Shown piece after piece: positions 46,078 to 55,171 of a stretch of 64,000 nt of DNA. Both the position numbers and the translations under genes were made by a program. This stretch comes from Vibrio bivalvicida (lineage in GTDB: Bacteria > Pseudomonadota > Gammaproteobacteria > Enterobacterales > Vibrionaceae). Under the pieces are notes generated by a model. The model worked only from the letters and a program-made list of their open reading frames with translations. It did no database searches and was not told the origin of the DNA. Where the stretch lies: NCBI RefSeq assembly GCF_001399455.2, contig NZ_LLEI02000021.1, positions 186,001 through 250,000 of the forward strand. The letters are read 5' to 3'. The first letter of the stretch is position 1. Every line of letters begins with the position of its first letter.

Positions 46078-46815
46078 ATGTCTAATCCAACTCAAAAAGA
46101 GCGTAAGGTGACATGGGGTTGTTATGCCGCATTAGCCTTCGCAGTAGTGTTTTTCTCTGGCTTGATGAAGTCAAACGAATGGTATGGTGTACTTGACTTT
46201 ACCACTCTGAACGGCTCGTTTGGTTCAGTGGCTTACGATGTTAAAGAGACAGCGGAAGGCGTTGCAGCAGCAACCACTTCGTTGCGTGGTAAAGGTGGTA
46301 GCGGAGCTCGTGACGGCTTTATTTTTGCTTTGACTTTGATTCCAACCGTCATGTTTGCGCTTGGAGTAATAAACGTACTTGAACATTACGGCGCACTCGA
46401 CGCAGCACGTAAACTCCTATCGCCGCTACTACGTCCTTTGATGGGTATTCCTGGCAGCTCAGGTCTTGCATTAATCGCTTCTTTGCAAAGTACCGATGCG
46501 GGTGCAGCCATGACTCGTCAGCTTAAAGATGAGGGCCGCTTGACCAAGCGTGAAACCGATGTCTTTACCATGTTCCAGTTCACCGCTGGTGCTACGATTG
46601 TGAATTTCTTCTCATCGGGCGCGGTACTTTTCACACTCACCATGACAGACGGCTCACTCGCCGTAACATCGTCCATCGGTTTGGCGGTCGCCATTATGTT
46701 TATCTTTAAGTTTATCGGTGCGAACTTGTTCCGCATTTATCTAAACATTACGGAAGGTAAAGAAGACAAACAAGATAAAGACAATGCGCAAAACCTAAAA
46801 CAGGAGACAGCATAA
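46078..46815 (+). CDS. yjiH: YjiH family membrane protein (nucleoside-recognition/SpmA-like)
   Basis: Membrane protein of 245 residues with about six hydrophobic segments and a gate-domain-like motif (SGLALIASLQSTDAGAAMTRQL). It is one half of a split transporter-like pair with the next gene, which it overlaps by 1 base (TAATG). In E. coli yjiH-yjiG stand next to a dipeptidase. The substrate is unknown; the neighbouring M20 peptidase suggests a peptide or amino-acid derivative. Confidence 0.82.
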   Translation: MSNPTQKERKVTWGCYAALAFAVVFFSGLMKSNEWYGVLDFTTLNGSFGSVAYDVKETAEGVAAATTSLRGKGGSGARDGFIFALTLIPTVMFALGVINVLEHYGALDAARKLLSPLLRPLMGIPGSSGLALIASLQSTDAGAAMTRQLKDEGRLTKRETDVFTMFQFTAGATIVNFFSSGAVLFTLTMTDGSLAVTSSIGLAVAIMFIFKFIGANLFRIYLNITEGKEDKQDKDNAQNLKQETA

Positions 46816-47282
46816 TGAGCGAAGTCAAAGCGAAAAAGCCGATGGTGACAGATATCTTCGTTGAAGGTGCAAAAAAAGGCTGGGTTATTGCGACAACCTC
46901 AACGGTTCCCAATGTTTTGATGGCATTTGTGATTATCAAAGCGCTGCAAATTACAGGTGCACTTGATTTAATGGGGACCGTGTTCTCACCCATTATGGCG
47001 GTATTTGGCCTGCCGGGAGAGGCGGCGGCAGTACTTATCGGTGCGTGGATGTCGATGGGCGGCGCTGTGGGTGTGGTCATCACGCTATTTGATCAAGGTA
47101 TTCTTAACGGCGCTCATATTGCGATTCTTGCCCCTGCGATATACCTAATGGGCTCTCAGGTGCAGTACATGGGGCGCATTATGGGCCCCATCGGAACTGA
47201 GGGTCGTTATATCCCGGTTATGATTGCGATCTCTGTGCTAAACGCATTCGGTGCAATGCTAGTCATGAACCTATTTGTCTGA
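46815..47282 (+). CDS. yjiG: YjiG family membrane protein (SpmB-like)
   Basis: Membrane protein of 155 residues with about four helices and the gate-like segment GLPGEAAAVLIGAWMSMGGAVGV. It forms the second half of the YjiH/YjiG pair. The M20 peptidase gene follows after 8 bases, so the three form one operon. Confidence 0.82.
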   Translation: MSEVKAKKPMVTDIFVEGAKKGWVIATTSTVPNVLMAFVIIKALQITGALDLMGTVFSPIMAVFGLPGEAAAVLIGAWMSMGGAVGVVITLFDQGILNGAHIAILAPAIYLMGSQVQYMGRIMGPIGTEGRYIPVMIAISVLNAFGAMLVMNLFV

Positions 47283-47290
47283 GGGTAAGT

Positions 47291-48415
47291 ATGAGATTTT
47301 CTTTAACTGATTATTTAGAAGAGTTGCGTCCATTAATTGATGTTGACTGCGGTACTTACACAATCAAAGGTATTGAGTTTGTGGCATCTCAATTTGAAGC
47401 TAAATTCACAGCATTGTCCGGTTGGAGCATTAAGCGTGTTGATTGTGGTAAAGCAGGGGTGGGTCTAGAAATTCGCAATCAGCCGCAAGCTGAGCAGATC
47501 GACGTGATGCTGATTGGTCATATGGACACTGTATTCCCAGTTGGCACAGTGGAACTAAGACCGATGACATGGGATGCTGAGAAAGCCTATGGCCCTGGGG
47601 TTTCAGACATGAAGTCTGGGTTGCTTAACATTGTTTATGCAATGCGCAATCTTGAAAAAACAGTTCTAGATAAGCTTTCTATTTGTATCTGTATGAACCC
47701 TGACGAAGAGACAGGCTCATTAGACTCTGTTGAGTGGATTCAGTCGGTCGCCAAACAGGCAAAAAACGTTTTGGTAGCTGAAGCGGCGCGTGCTGATGGT
47801 GGTTTAGTCAAAGCCCGTAAGGGTATGGCGCGGTACAAGGTAAGTTTTAGTGGTGTGGCTGCACACGCAGGTAATGAGCCAGAGAAAGGTCGCAGTGCAG
47901 TTACTGAAATGGCTAACTGGGTCCTAGCCATCAATGGTATGACGAACTATGAGTCGGGTACGACGCTCAATGTTGGAATTGTTTCTGGGGGCGCAGGCGC
48001 GAACATTGTACCAGAGCACGCGGAAGCGATTGTTGACGTCCGTTTCTGGAATAATGCGGAATACGATGACGTGGATACGCAGCTTCATGGTTTGTTGAAA
48101 ACGCCGTTTGTCGATGGCGTGAAGATTGAACTAGATAGAGAAGCGTATAAACCGTCGATGGTGCCAAGTGCTGCGACTGAGTCTTTAATGATTTTGGTCG
48201 AGCAGTCAGCACAAGAGCTGTCGATTGATATCAACTGGAAAGAAGTCGGTGGTGGCTCCGATGCTAACAACACGGCTATTCTGGGTGTCCCAACATTAGA
48301 CGGCCTTGGCCCGATTGGAGCAGGTTTTCATAGCGACCAAGAGTACTTGCTTTTAGAGTCGATTGAGCCACGAATCAAGATGTTAATGCGAGTGATTGAA
48401 AAGCTAGCAAACTAA
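47291..48415 (+). CDS. M20 family metallopeptidase (carboxypeptidase G2-like)
   Basis: Di-zinc hydrolase of 374 residues, no signal peptide. Metal-site motifs: LIGHMDTVFPVGT (His and Asp), GPGVSDMKSG (bridging Asp), MNPDEETGSLDS (catalytic Glu and metal ligand) and GAGFHSDQEYLL (last His). The dimerisation domain is between about 185 and 295. Likely removes a C-terminal Glu or cleaves a dipeptide or acyl-amino acid taken in by the YjiH/YjiG pair. GAGGGTAAGT precedes the ATG. Confidence 0.88.
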   Translation: MRFSLTDYLEELRPLIDVDCGTYTIKGIEFVASQFEAKFTALSGWSIKRVDCGKAGVGLEIRNQPQAEQIDVMLIGHMDTVFPVGTVELRPMTWDAEKAYGPGVSDMKSGLLNIVYAMRNLEKTVLDKLSICICMNPDEETGSLDSVEWIQSVAKQAKNVLVAEAARADGGLVKARKGMARYKVSFSGVAAHAGNEPEKGRSAVTEMANWVLAINGMTNYESGTTLNVGIVSGGAGANIVPEHAEAIVDVRFWNNAEYDDVDTQLHGLLKTPFVDGVKIELDREAYKPSMVPSAATESLMILVEQSAQELSIDINWKEVGGGSDANNTAILGVPTLDGLGPIGAGFHSDQEYLLLESIEPRIKMLMRVIEKLAN

Positions 48416-48435
48416 GATCGATTCAAAGCCTACTC

Positions 48436-48461
48436 AATCCCCAGAAATTACTCTGGGGATT
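48436..48461. terminator. Terminator-like hairpin
   Basis: Perfect 10-bp stem AATCCCCAGA / TCTGGGGATT with a 6-base loop between the convergent peptidase and small-protein genes. It lacks a strong T tract. Confidence 0.65.
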
Positions 48462-48487
48462 CGTTGGTTTGGTGGCAGACTCGATTT

Positions 48488-48706
48488 TCATAGTTGTGTG
48501 CGAGCGTTGAACTGGGTTGATTCAATAATCTTGACTGTTACACCCTCGATAGTTTCTGGTATCTCTTCTAGTAGATAAGCTGGCCGCGAGCTATATATCA
48601 CCAAGCACGCTTCTCCATTAGTTTGACCAATAGCGACACCAGTGACTCCGTCTATTTTCATCCACTCACTTTGCCACTTCTTTTGTAGCTTTTCTAGCTC
48701 AGACAT
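48488..48706 (-). CDS. Small stand-alone homologue of a protease N-terminal (prodomain-like) domain
   Basis: 72-residue protein without a signal peptide. The stretch IDGVTGVAIGQTNGEACLVI, then an ...EIPETIEGVTVKIIEST... segment, has the same pattern as residues 54-100 of the neighbouring serine protease (GVVGHGLSINENGQGIIVVF ... WLDGVAVKEIYTGKF). This fold is also found ahead of other Nal1-like trypsin-type proteases. It follows the protease by 43 bases with a terminator-like hairpin between. It may inhibit or chaperone the protease, but the lack of a secretion signal is odd. The ribosome site is weak. Confidence 0.6.
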   Translation of the reverse strand: MSELEKLQKKWQSEWMKIDGVTGVAIGQTNGEACLVIYSSRPAYLLEEIPETIEGVTVKIIESTQFNARTQL

Positions 48707-48719
48707 GTCAGTTGAAGTT

Positions 48720-48743
48720 AAAGCCCAGCCAGTGCTGGGCTTT
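48720..48743 (-). terminator. Hairpin between the protease and the small gene
   Basis: Perfect 10-bp inverted repeat AAAGCCCAGC / GCTGGGCTTT with a CAGT loop, 6 bases past the protease stop on the minus strand. It can act as a partial terminator or attenuator that lowers expression of the downstream small gene. Confidence 0.7.
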
Positions 48744-48749
48744 CTGTCA

Positions 48750-50060
48750 TTAGAAATGAGTCGATGTGGTATTTGAACATGTACTGGTGCCAGTTTCACA
48801 GACCTTGTGGCTATAGCTAGCTCCGCCTTTACTATTAATATGATCGGTATAGAAACCAGAATTACTAACCGTATCGATAATTGCATCATCTCGGTAAATA
48901 TCCACGATTGCAGCTTCACTACCAGACCAATCCAAGTTCACCTTGTGTAGCCCTTTCACCTTGTATCCTGAGGCCGTTAAGGAAAAGTCACCGCCCGGAG
49001 GTGGTGGAGCTGAGTCAACCGTTACTCCAAACCGAGTCAATACAGGTTGAATAGGTGAGGCAATAGTGTATGAGGAGGAACCCGCAAACAGCAATCCGAC
49101 AGGATCGTCACTACTCGTTACGATCAAGGATCCAGAGTCACCACCTGCGCTAAATGTCCCAGGGGTAACAACAATTTGGCCAACAAACAGAGCCAATTTG
49201 GTACAGGTTGACGAGCCTTCATAACAAACATTAACCGACGCATTAACAGCATCAACAGTCCCTTGGGTAAAGCCCGTAGTCCGACCATACTTTTTAACTG
49301 CTAAACCAACAAAAGCGGTCGCTACTGAGCTATTAGGAATGCCATAGCCATCTTCTGGTGTGGAAGTGGTTAACTCTCCTGGGCTTGTTATTGCGATAGC
49401 CGCATCCATGATGTTACTGGAGCCGTCAAACCATATCGGCTCGTAATCTATCAATGTGGCAAAAGTATCGTTTTCTTCTGTGCCGCCATCAAAAGGTCCT
49501 GGCTGGAGCATGTTTTCAGGAATGTTGGTGTCATTTGAGTTAGCAAACACATGATTGTTACTTAGTGCAAAAACATTTGTACCGTCTGTGACGCGAGCGC
49601 CTATGGTGCCCGCAGTAATGGCTGGATGGCCAGTAGAGACCCCAATAGGCACCGGCCGTTCAAAACGTGCCGTTGGGTCGACGGGATCAGGATCAGGGTC
49701 TGAAAAACACTCAGGTGGGCGTTGCGACGGCGGACCTCCACATGTGGGTGGAGCTAAGGAATAGAATTTTCCCGTATAGATTTCTTTAACAGCGACGCCG
49801 TCTAACCACTTAGGGGTACCTCTTGGGCTGGGACTATCGGTAAATACAACAATGATTCCCTGCCCATTTTCATTAATGGAAAGACCGTGTCCAACGACAC
49901 CAGATGTCTCAAGGAGTGAGTTACCGTGCTTGGCTTGGGCTTGTGCGGCAACCGCTAATCCAGGAGGCACGTCAAATGGTGGGGAGGCTACTGTGGTTAG
50001 CGACCACAAAACACTAGTGATTAGGGTAACTAGCGATATAAACCAATGATTGGATTTCAT
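48750..50060 (-). CDS. Secreted trypsin-like serine protease (Nal1-like) with C-terminal Fn3-like domain
   Basis: 436-residue exported protease. Signal peptide 1-25 (ending TTVAS). N-terminal prodomain-like part about 30-105; Cys/Pro/Asp-rich linker 106-130. The chymotrypsin-fold core has His170 (LSNNHVFA), Asp219 (NIMDAAIA) and Ser309 (AGGDSGSLI), all in the expected order. Residues about 350-436 resemble a fibronectin-III-type repeat with a Cys pair (CETGTSTC). Followed by a hairpin and a gene for a small homologue of its prodomain. Substrate unknown. Confidence 0.82.
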   Translation of the reverse strand: MKSNHWFISLVTLITSVLWSLTTVASPPFDVPPGLAVAAQAQAKHGNSLLETSGVVGHGLSINENGQGIIVVFTDSPSPRGTPKWLDGVAVKEIYTGKFYSLAPPTCGGPPSQRPPECFSDPDPDPVDPTARFERPVPIGVSTGHPAITAGTIGARVTDGTNVFALSNNHVFANSNDTNIPENMLQPGPFDGGTEENDTFATLIDYEPIWFDGSSNIMDAAIAITSPGELTTSTPEDGYGIPNSSVATAFVGLAVKKYGRTTGFTQGTVDAVNASVNVCYEGSSTCTKLALFVGQIVVTPGTFSAGGDSGSLIVTSSDDPVGLLFAGSSSYTIASPIQPVLTRFGVTVDSAPPPPGGDFSLTASGYKVKGLHKVNLDWSGSEAAIVDIYRDDAIIDTVSNSGFYTDHINSKGGASYSHKVCETGTSTCSNTTSTHF

Positions 50061-50161
50061 GAAGCGTACTCCCCAATTAGTTTAATTGATTCATTTGTCA
50101 ATTATGGTATTGATTGAGAGTTTTTGCCTTTGAATACGCAAAGAAATGAAGGAATCCAGAA

Positions 50162-50171
50162 GGGGGGGGGG
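50162..50171. repeat. Homopolymer G10 tract
   Basis: Ten consecutive G on the plus strand, 102-111 bases upstream of the serine protease start and just outside the symporter terminator. A homopolymer of this length is prone to slippage and to sequencing error. Confidence 0.8.
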
Positions 50172-50194
50172 AGAACTGTTTGAGTAGAAAGAGA

Positions 50195-50222
50195 AAACCC
50201 GAGAAACAAATCTCTCGGGTTT
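50195..50222 (-). terminator. Terminator of the symporter gene
   Basis: Perfect 10-bp stem AAACCCGAGA / TCTCGGGTTT with an 8-base loop, 19 bases past the symporter stop and followed by a TTTTCTC tract on the minus strand. Confidence 0.82.
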
Positions 50223-50240
50223 ATAGTGATGAAAATGCGG

Positions 50241-51545
50241 TTAAGCTTGAGAATGTTTCAGATGAACTTCTTCTTCTTTTACGCCCGCCATAGGATCGTT
50301 AAATCGAGCCTCATCCAGCGCACCTTCAGACTTAGCCACAATCACAGTAACTGCGCTGTCACCTGTGATGTTTACTGCAGTACGAATCATATCCAGTAAG
50401 CGGTCAACACCCATGATAAGTGCGATCCCTTCAAGTGGTAGACCCACTTGGTTAAGAACCATTGCTAGCATGACTAGACCAACACCTGGGACACCTGCAG
50501 TACCAATAGATGCAAGAGTGGCCGTCATGATCACCATCAGGTAATCACCCATGGTAAGATCAATGTTGAATGCTTGTGCGATAAAGGCTGTCGCAACACC
50601 TTGCATGATCGCTGTGCCATCCATGTTAACTGTGGCACCTAATGGCACTGTGAATGAGGAGACGCGGTTCTCGACACCCATGCGATTCTTAGCGGTTTCC
50701 ATGGTTACAGGAATCGTTGCGTTTGAAGAAGCCGTTGAGAAGGCAAACATGACGGCATCTTCCATTTTCTTCAAGAAGGTAATTGGGCTAAGACCAGTAA
50801 AGCCTTTTAGCATGACACTGTAGGTCACCAAACCGTGAAGTACCAAAGTTCCCGCAAGTACCAAGAAGTATTCCGCAAGGTTAACGATCGCGCTTAAACC
50901 TAACCCAGTGAATAGCTTCGCCATTAGGAAGAACACACCGTAAGGGGCTAGATTCATTAGAATAGCGACGAGCTTCATGATCACTTCATTTAGATCAGTA
51001 AAGAATGCAGCAATACGTTCGCCTGGCTTGCCTGCAGCACTGATTGCGACACCGAATAGTACTGCGAATACGATAACCTGTAGCGTCTTACCTTCTGCCA
51101 TCGCGCTGATCGGGTTAGTCGGGAACATATCAATGATAACCTGACCAAGAGACGGCGCTTCCGCTGATTTAAACGAGCTAGCGGCAGTTAAGTCTGCGCC
51201 TGCACCCGGTTGGAAAAGATTACCCATGGTGAGGGCTAGTGTGATTGCAACGGCTGTGGTTGCAACATAGAACGCGAGCGTTTTACCGCCCATACGACCT
51301 AGTGTAGAAAGGTCTTTAAGTGAGCTTGTACCGCAAACTAGTGATACAAAAACTAGTGGGACAACAAGCATCTTCAAGCTAGCGACGAAGATCTGGCCGC
51401 CGACTTCAAATAATCCATTTACAATGTATGCATCGACAAATCCGTTGTCAGCAAAGAGACTGCGAATCGCAAATCCCGTCAAGATACCTGCAACCATACC
51501 TAGAATTACGCGGCTGGTTAGCGACATTGGTTTCTTGGTATTCAT
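50241..51545 (-). CDS. Dicarboxylate/amino acid:cation symporter (DAACS family)
   Basis: Inner-membrane symporter of 434 residues. The re-entrant loop motif FAFSTASSNATIPVTMETA and the helix motif NMDGTAIMQGVATAFIAQ identify the GltP/DctA/SstT family, which takes up glutamate, aspartate or C4-dicarboxylates with Na+ or H+. AAGGAG lies 8 bases before the chosen ATG; an in-frame GTG three codons earlier is less well placed. The exact substrate is not evident. Confidence 0.92.
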   Translation of the reverse strand: MNTKKPMSLTSRVILGMVAGILTGFAIRSLFADNGFVDAYIVNGLFEVGGQIFVASLKMLVVPLVFVSLVCGTSSLKDLSTLGRMGGKTLAFYVATTAVAITLALTMGNLFQPGAGADLTAASSFKSAEAPSLGQVIIDMFPTNPISAMAEGKTLQVIVFAVLFGVAISAAGKPGERIAAFFTDLNEVIMKLVAILMNLAPYGVFFLMAKLFTGLGLSAIVNLAEYFLVLAGTLVLHGLVTYSVMLKGFTGLSPITFLKKMEDAVMFAFSTASSNATIPVTMETAKNRMGVENRVSSFTVPLGATVNMDGTAIMQGVATAFIAQAFNIDLTMGDYLMVIMTATLASIGTAGVPGVGLVMLAMVLNQVGLPLEGIALIMGVDRLLDMIRTAVNITGDSAVTVIVAKSEGALDEARFNDPMAGVKEEEVHLKHSQA

Positions 51546-51901
51546 AGTGAACACTCCTTATAGTTATGCACCTTGAGTTCACTTCAAGGCGAGCTGGAGG
51601 TTATCAGGCAGATCGAAAAATAAAAAAGCAAAATAACTGAGTAGAGTAATAGATGTGACATTTATCACTCGAATTCCGGGCTGTTTAACAATGTCTTAAC
51701 TGTGCGTGCTGATTGAATTACGACTAATTTACATTCTGTAACAGTTGTGGGTCTGTCTGTTAATAATTGCAGTTTTCTCATTACTTGAGAGCCTAAATGC
51801 ATATACTGGTATGAGGTGTTTTCAAGTGCATACATAATCGACATCTATGCAGTTTTGTACTTGAAATCAATGAACTAAAGCTGGTCTTCTATCGGCAGTA
51901 A
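51546..51901. other. Intergenic region upstream of the symporter
   Basis: AT-rich sequence holding the symporter promoter. The last part contains the decayed start of a LysE-type gene (for example LKLVFYRQ before a TAA at 51899). No intact gene is present. Confidence 0.45.
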
Positions 51902-52258
51902 TCCCTCGATCCTTCCTATAGTGGTCTAGCCATTAACCTAGATGAGCAAGCTCCGCAACCTTCAAGTGATTGGGATTTGGTGGTGCAAGGCTTTGTCACT
52001 GCGATCGCTAACCCTAAGGGCTGGGCGTTTATGATCTCTTTACTTCCTCCGTTCATCGACCAGAGTGCTGATTTAGCCCCTCAGCTTATCGTGTTGGTCT
52101 CGATAATCTTGGTATTCGAGTTTATCTGTATGACCTTGTACGCAACTGGTGGGAAAGGGCTGAAACGCCTACTTGGACAATCGCAAAACGTTCGACTTCT
52201 TAATCGTATTGCTGGAACGCTAATGATGGGTGTTGGTGTTTGGTTGTTTATGAGTTAG
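51902..52258 (+). pseudogene. LysE/RhtB family exporter, C-terminal remnant
   Basis: Open frame of about 118 codons that begins right after an in-frame TAA. It encodes only the last half of a LysE-type amino-acid exporter (FVTAIANPKGWAFMISLLPP, then two membrane helices ending GVGVWLFMS). The normal N-terminal half, about 90-100 residues with the first helices, is missing. A TTG could initiate at 51977 but no ribosome site or full fold results. It is probably a relic. Confidence 0.7.
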
Positions 52259-52260
52259 CT

Positions 52261-52524
52261 ATGAATTTGTTGAAACGAGTTAAGTCACAACTGCTTGAAG
52301 TATTAGATTTTCAATCTCGCGTCTGGGTTGTCAGTGTGTATCAAGGAGTGCATAAAGGCGAGTCTTACGCGGTGAACGAAGATAGCTTTTCTGAACCAAT
52401 GCAGTGGATGAAACGCAAAGGCTATTCCACAGTAATGATAGAGCAAGTAGATCAGATGCGACGCTCGCAAGTCGAAGAGTTTGAGTTAGAGGATGTTAAG
52501 CATCGCCTTATGCGCGTGAAATAA
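52261..52524 (+). CDS. Small hypothetical protein
   Basis: 87-residue cytoplasmic protein, basic at the N-terminus (MNLLKRVKSQLLEVLDF) and charged at the C-terminus. No known motif. Its ATG lies 2 bases after the LysE remnant stop, and a bidirectional terminator follows. Conserved-looking codon use supports it as a gene, but no family is recognised. Confidence 0.6.
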   Translation: MNLLKRVKSQLLEVLDFQSRVWVVSVYQGVHKGESYAVNEDSFSEPMQWMKRKGYSTVMIEQVDQMRRSQVEEFELEDVKHRLMRVK

Positions 52525-52525
52525 C

Positions 52526-52552
52526 ACTCAGCCCGTATGGCATGGGCTGAGT
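52526..52552. terminator. Bidirectional terminator
   Basis: 9-bp stem ACTCAGCCC / GGGCTGAGT with a 9-base loop, between the small plus-strand gene and the MFS gene that ends on the other strand. Confidence 0.8.
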
Positions 52553-52562
52553 ATTGGTTTCA

Positions 52563-53753
52563 TTATACTTGTTGTAACCTCAGTGAACGCTTATCCAGTG
52601 TTCCGCTTATGCGAGTGAGGACGAGAGCGCCCAACACGATCATTGCACCAACCCAAGGTGTGTTCATTAATCCCGCTTGATCAACAATAATGCCTCCTCC
52701 CCAAGAGCCCAGCGCAATACCTACATTAAATGCGGCGATATTTAAACCAGAGGCAACATCGACTGCATCAGGTGCGTATTTCTCCGCTAGCTTGACCACA
52801 TAAACTTGTAAGCCGGGAACATTGCCAAAAGCAAAGGCGCCCCAAACGAGAATGGTCATTACTGAGGCGATTGAGTTGTATGCAGTGAAGTTAAACACCA
52901 ATAGAACCAGAGCGAGACCGACAAAGATAACCGTTAAGGCTTTAATCGGTCCCAGGGTGTCGGCCATTTTTCCACCCCAAATATTGCCAATGGCGACTGA
53001 TACACCATACACCAACATGATTAGGCCGATTGCGCTTGAGTTAAACCCCGACACCTCTTCTAGAATTGGCGCTAAGAAAGTAAACGCGGTAAACGTACCG
53101 CCGTATCCCAGTGCCGTGATCGCATAGACGAGTAGCAGTCTCGGTTGAGTAAGCACTTTAAGTTGAGCAGACAACTTGGTTGCTGGTGGCTGTTTCAGAT
53201 TACTTGGTATCAAGGCCGCACTACCAAAAAGAGCAATCAATCCTAGCAAGGCTACGATGAGAAATGTCGCCTGCCAGCCAAAGGTTTGCCCAATGTATGT
53301 ACCAAGCGGCACACCTGTAACCAAAGCAACTGTTAGACCAGTGAACATTATCGCTATCGCGCTGGCTGCCTTTTCTTTCGATACTAAACCTGTCGCAACG
53401 GTGGAGCCAATTGAGAAAAATACGCCATGGGCAAGGCCGGTCAGTATACGTGCCATAACAAGCGTGTTATAGCCGGGAGCTTGCCAAGCTAACAAGTTAC
53501 CTAAGACAAACAAACTCATCACGGTCAGGAGCACTTTTTTACGTGGCCAATTGCCAGTTAAAGCGGTTAATACAGGCGCACCGATCGCAACGCCCAAAGC
53601 ATATAAACTCACCAGGAGTCCGGCGGAAGGGAGCGAAACGGATAAATCGGCAGCCATGGTTGGAATCAACCCAACGATGACAAATTCAGTTGTGCCGATA
53701 GCAAAGGCACTGAGTATTAATGCGAATAGAGCGATTGGCATTGTTGTTCTCAT
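52563..53753 (-). CDS. MFS transporter, DHA1 family (AraJ/YdhP-like)
   Basis: Inner-membrane exporter of 396 residues with 12 predicted helices. The opening FALILSAFAIGTTEFVIVGL and loop motif GNWPRKKVLL are typical of DHA1 drug or sugar-efflux members. A LysR gene is divergent with a 114-bp gap and likely controls it. Substrate unknown. Confidence 0.88.
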   Translation of the reverse strand: MRTTMPIALFALILSAFAIGTTEFVIVGLIPTMAADLSVSLPSAGLLVSLYALGVAIGAPVLTALTGNWPRKKVLLTVMSLFVLGNLLAWQAPGYNTLVMARILTGLAHGVFFSIGSTVATGLVSKEKAASAIAIMFTGLTVALVTGVPLGTYIGQTFGWQATFLIVALLGLIALFGSAALIPSNLKQPPATKLSAQLKVLTQPRLLLVYAITALGYGGTFTAFTFLAPILEEVSGFNSSAIGLIMLVYGVSVAIGNIWGGKMADTLGPIKALTVIFVGLALVLLVFNFTAYNSIASVMTILVWGAFAFGNVPGLQVYVVKLAEKYAPDAVDVASGLNIAAFNVGIALGSWGGGIIVDQAGLMNTPWVGAMIVLGALVLTRISGTLDKRSLRLQQV

Positions 53754-53867
53754 TAGTTGTGTATTAGATGGCGAGCATTATTAAAGAAAAGTTATTTGCG
53801 AAAAATGGTGCTTTTATCAAATTACTTTTGCTATAAATGAAGGTAATGGCATTATTGGAGAGATTGG

Positions 53868-54749
53868 ATGCTGACCCGTTCAGATGATTTGGATATATTG
53901 CTTACGGTCGTGGATAGCGGTGGATTCTCTGCGGCCGCGGATGTGCTTGATATTCAGGTTGCTAGGGTATCGCGAGCAGTAAGCAAAGTAGAAAAGCAGC
54001 TTGGTGTTTCTATTTTGAACCGGACGACTCGACGTATTGAGCTCACTTTTGAAGGGAAGCAGTTTATCGAGTCGGTTCGACGCGGACTTGATATTATCAA
54101 ACAAGCTGAAGAAGAAATCGTAACGCGAGGTGAGCTACCCAAAGGTCATCTTCGTGTAGATGCTGCAAGCCCGTTCGTTTTCCATCAGTTGGTTCCTCTC
54201 ATTCAAGAGTTCAAACAAGCCTTTCCAGATATTGAGTTGGAGCTGACTTCTAATGAAGGCTTTGTTGATCTGTTAGAAAAAAGAACGGACGTGGCAATTC
54301 GAATCGGACAGCTAAAAGATTCCACATTACATGCAAGACTGCTTGGTAAAAGCCCACTCTACATTGTGGCGTCACCAGAATATCTCGCCCAATATGGTGT
54401 ACCTAAAACAGCTTTGGAATTGTCTCAGCATCAAGTGATTGGTTTTACTACACCAAAAGTATTGAACCAATGGCCTATAAAAGGGTTCCAACCTTTGAAA
54501 CCACTGATTACTTCAGGAAATGGTGAAACCATACGTCAGTTATCCCTCAATGCAAATGGTGTGGCTTGCTTGTCTGGTTTTATGGTTCAAAAAGATATTG
54601 AAGAAGGTCGACTCGTCTCTTTACTAGAGGATCAAAAACTTCACAACACAGAGCGAGAGTTGGTCAATGCGGTTTACTACAAGTCATCGACGGTGGCTCG
54701 TCGTATCTCGGCATTCATTGACTTTATAAAGCCGAGGCTAACCTTGTAA
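53868..54749 (+). CDS. LysR family regulator, divergent from the MFS gene
   Basis: 293-residue transcription factor. N-terminal winged helix ([42 protein letters not shown]) and C-terminal effector domain ([20 protein letters not shown]). It is placed head to head with the MFS exporter, a standard arrangement for activator and target. Confidence 0.9.
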   Translation: MLTRSDDLDILLTVVDSGGFSAAADVLDIQVARVSRAVSKVEKQLGVSILNRTTRRIELTFEGKQFIESVRRGLDIIKQAEEEIVTRGELPKGHLRVDAASPFVFHQLVPLIQEFKQAFPDIELELTSNEGFVDLLEKRTDVAIRIGQLKDSTLHARLLGKSPLYIVASPEYLAQYGVPKTALELSQHQVIGFTTPKVLNQWPIKGFQPLKPLITSGNGETIRQLSLNANGVACLSGFMVQKDIEEGRLVSLLEDQKLHNTERELVNAVYYKSSTVARRISAFIDFIKPRLTL

Positions 54750-54781
54750 GGCCTTCTATACCACACACTAATAAGGAAAGA

Positions 54782-55105
54782 ATGATGATCAAAACTACCA
54801 CTTCAGTTGTTGAAGGTCGCCCGGTCCAAGACTATCTGGGTGTTGTTGTTGGCGAGGCAATATTAGGTGCCAACATCTTCAAAGATATGTTTGGTGCGAT
54901 TCGCGATGTTGTTGGCGGTCGTTCCGGTGCCTACGAGCGAGAGATGGGGCGCGCGCGTGAAATCGCCTTCCAAGAGATGGAGTCCAGAGCTAGTGAGTTG
55001 GGTGCAGACGGTATTGTCGGTATTGATATCGACTACGAAGTGATAGGTAGCGGCGGTAGCATGATGATGGTGAGTGTTAGCGGAACGGCGGTTAAGTTTA
55101 AATAA
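54782..55105 (+). CDS. YbjQ family protein (UPF0145)
   Basis: 107-residue protein of the YbjQ/UPF0145 family, a small beta-barrel-like fold sometimes called a heavy-metal-binding domain. Family pattern: [29 protein letters not shown] then [23 protein letters not shown] precedes the ATG pair; the second ATG one codon later is equally likely. Function is not established. Confidence 0.88.
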   Translation: MMIKTTTSVVEGRPVQDYLGVVVGEAILGANIFKDMFGAIRDVVGGRSGAYEREMGRAREIAFQEMESRASELGADGIVGIDIDYEVIGSGGSMMMVSVSGTAVKFK

Positions 55106-55171
55106 CGCTATTAAGTCCTTATTAATTACGGTCTAATAGCGTCAGTAGACCGTTTTTAGGAATTATGAATA

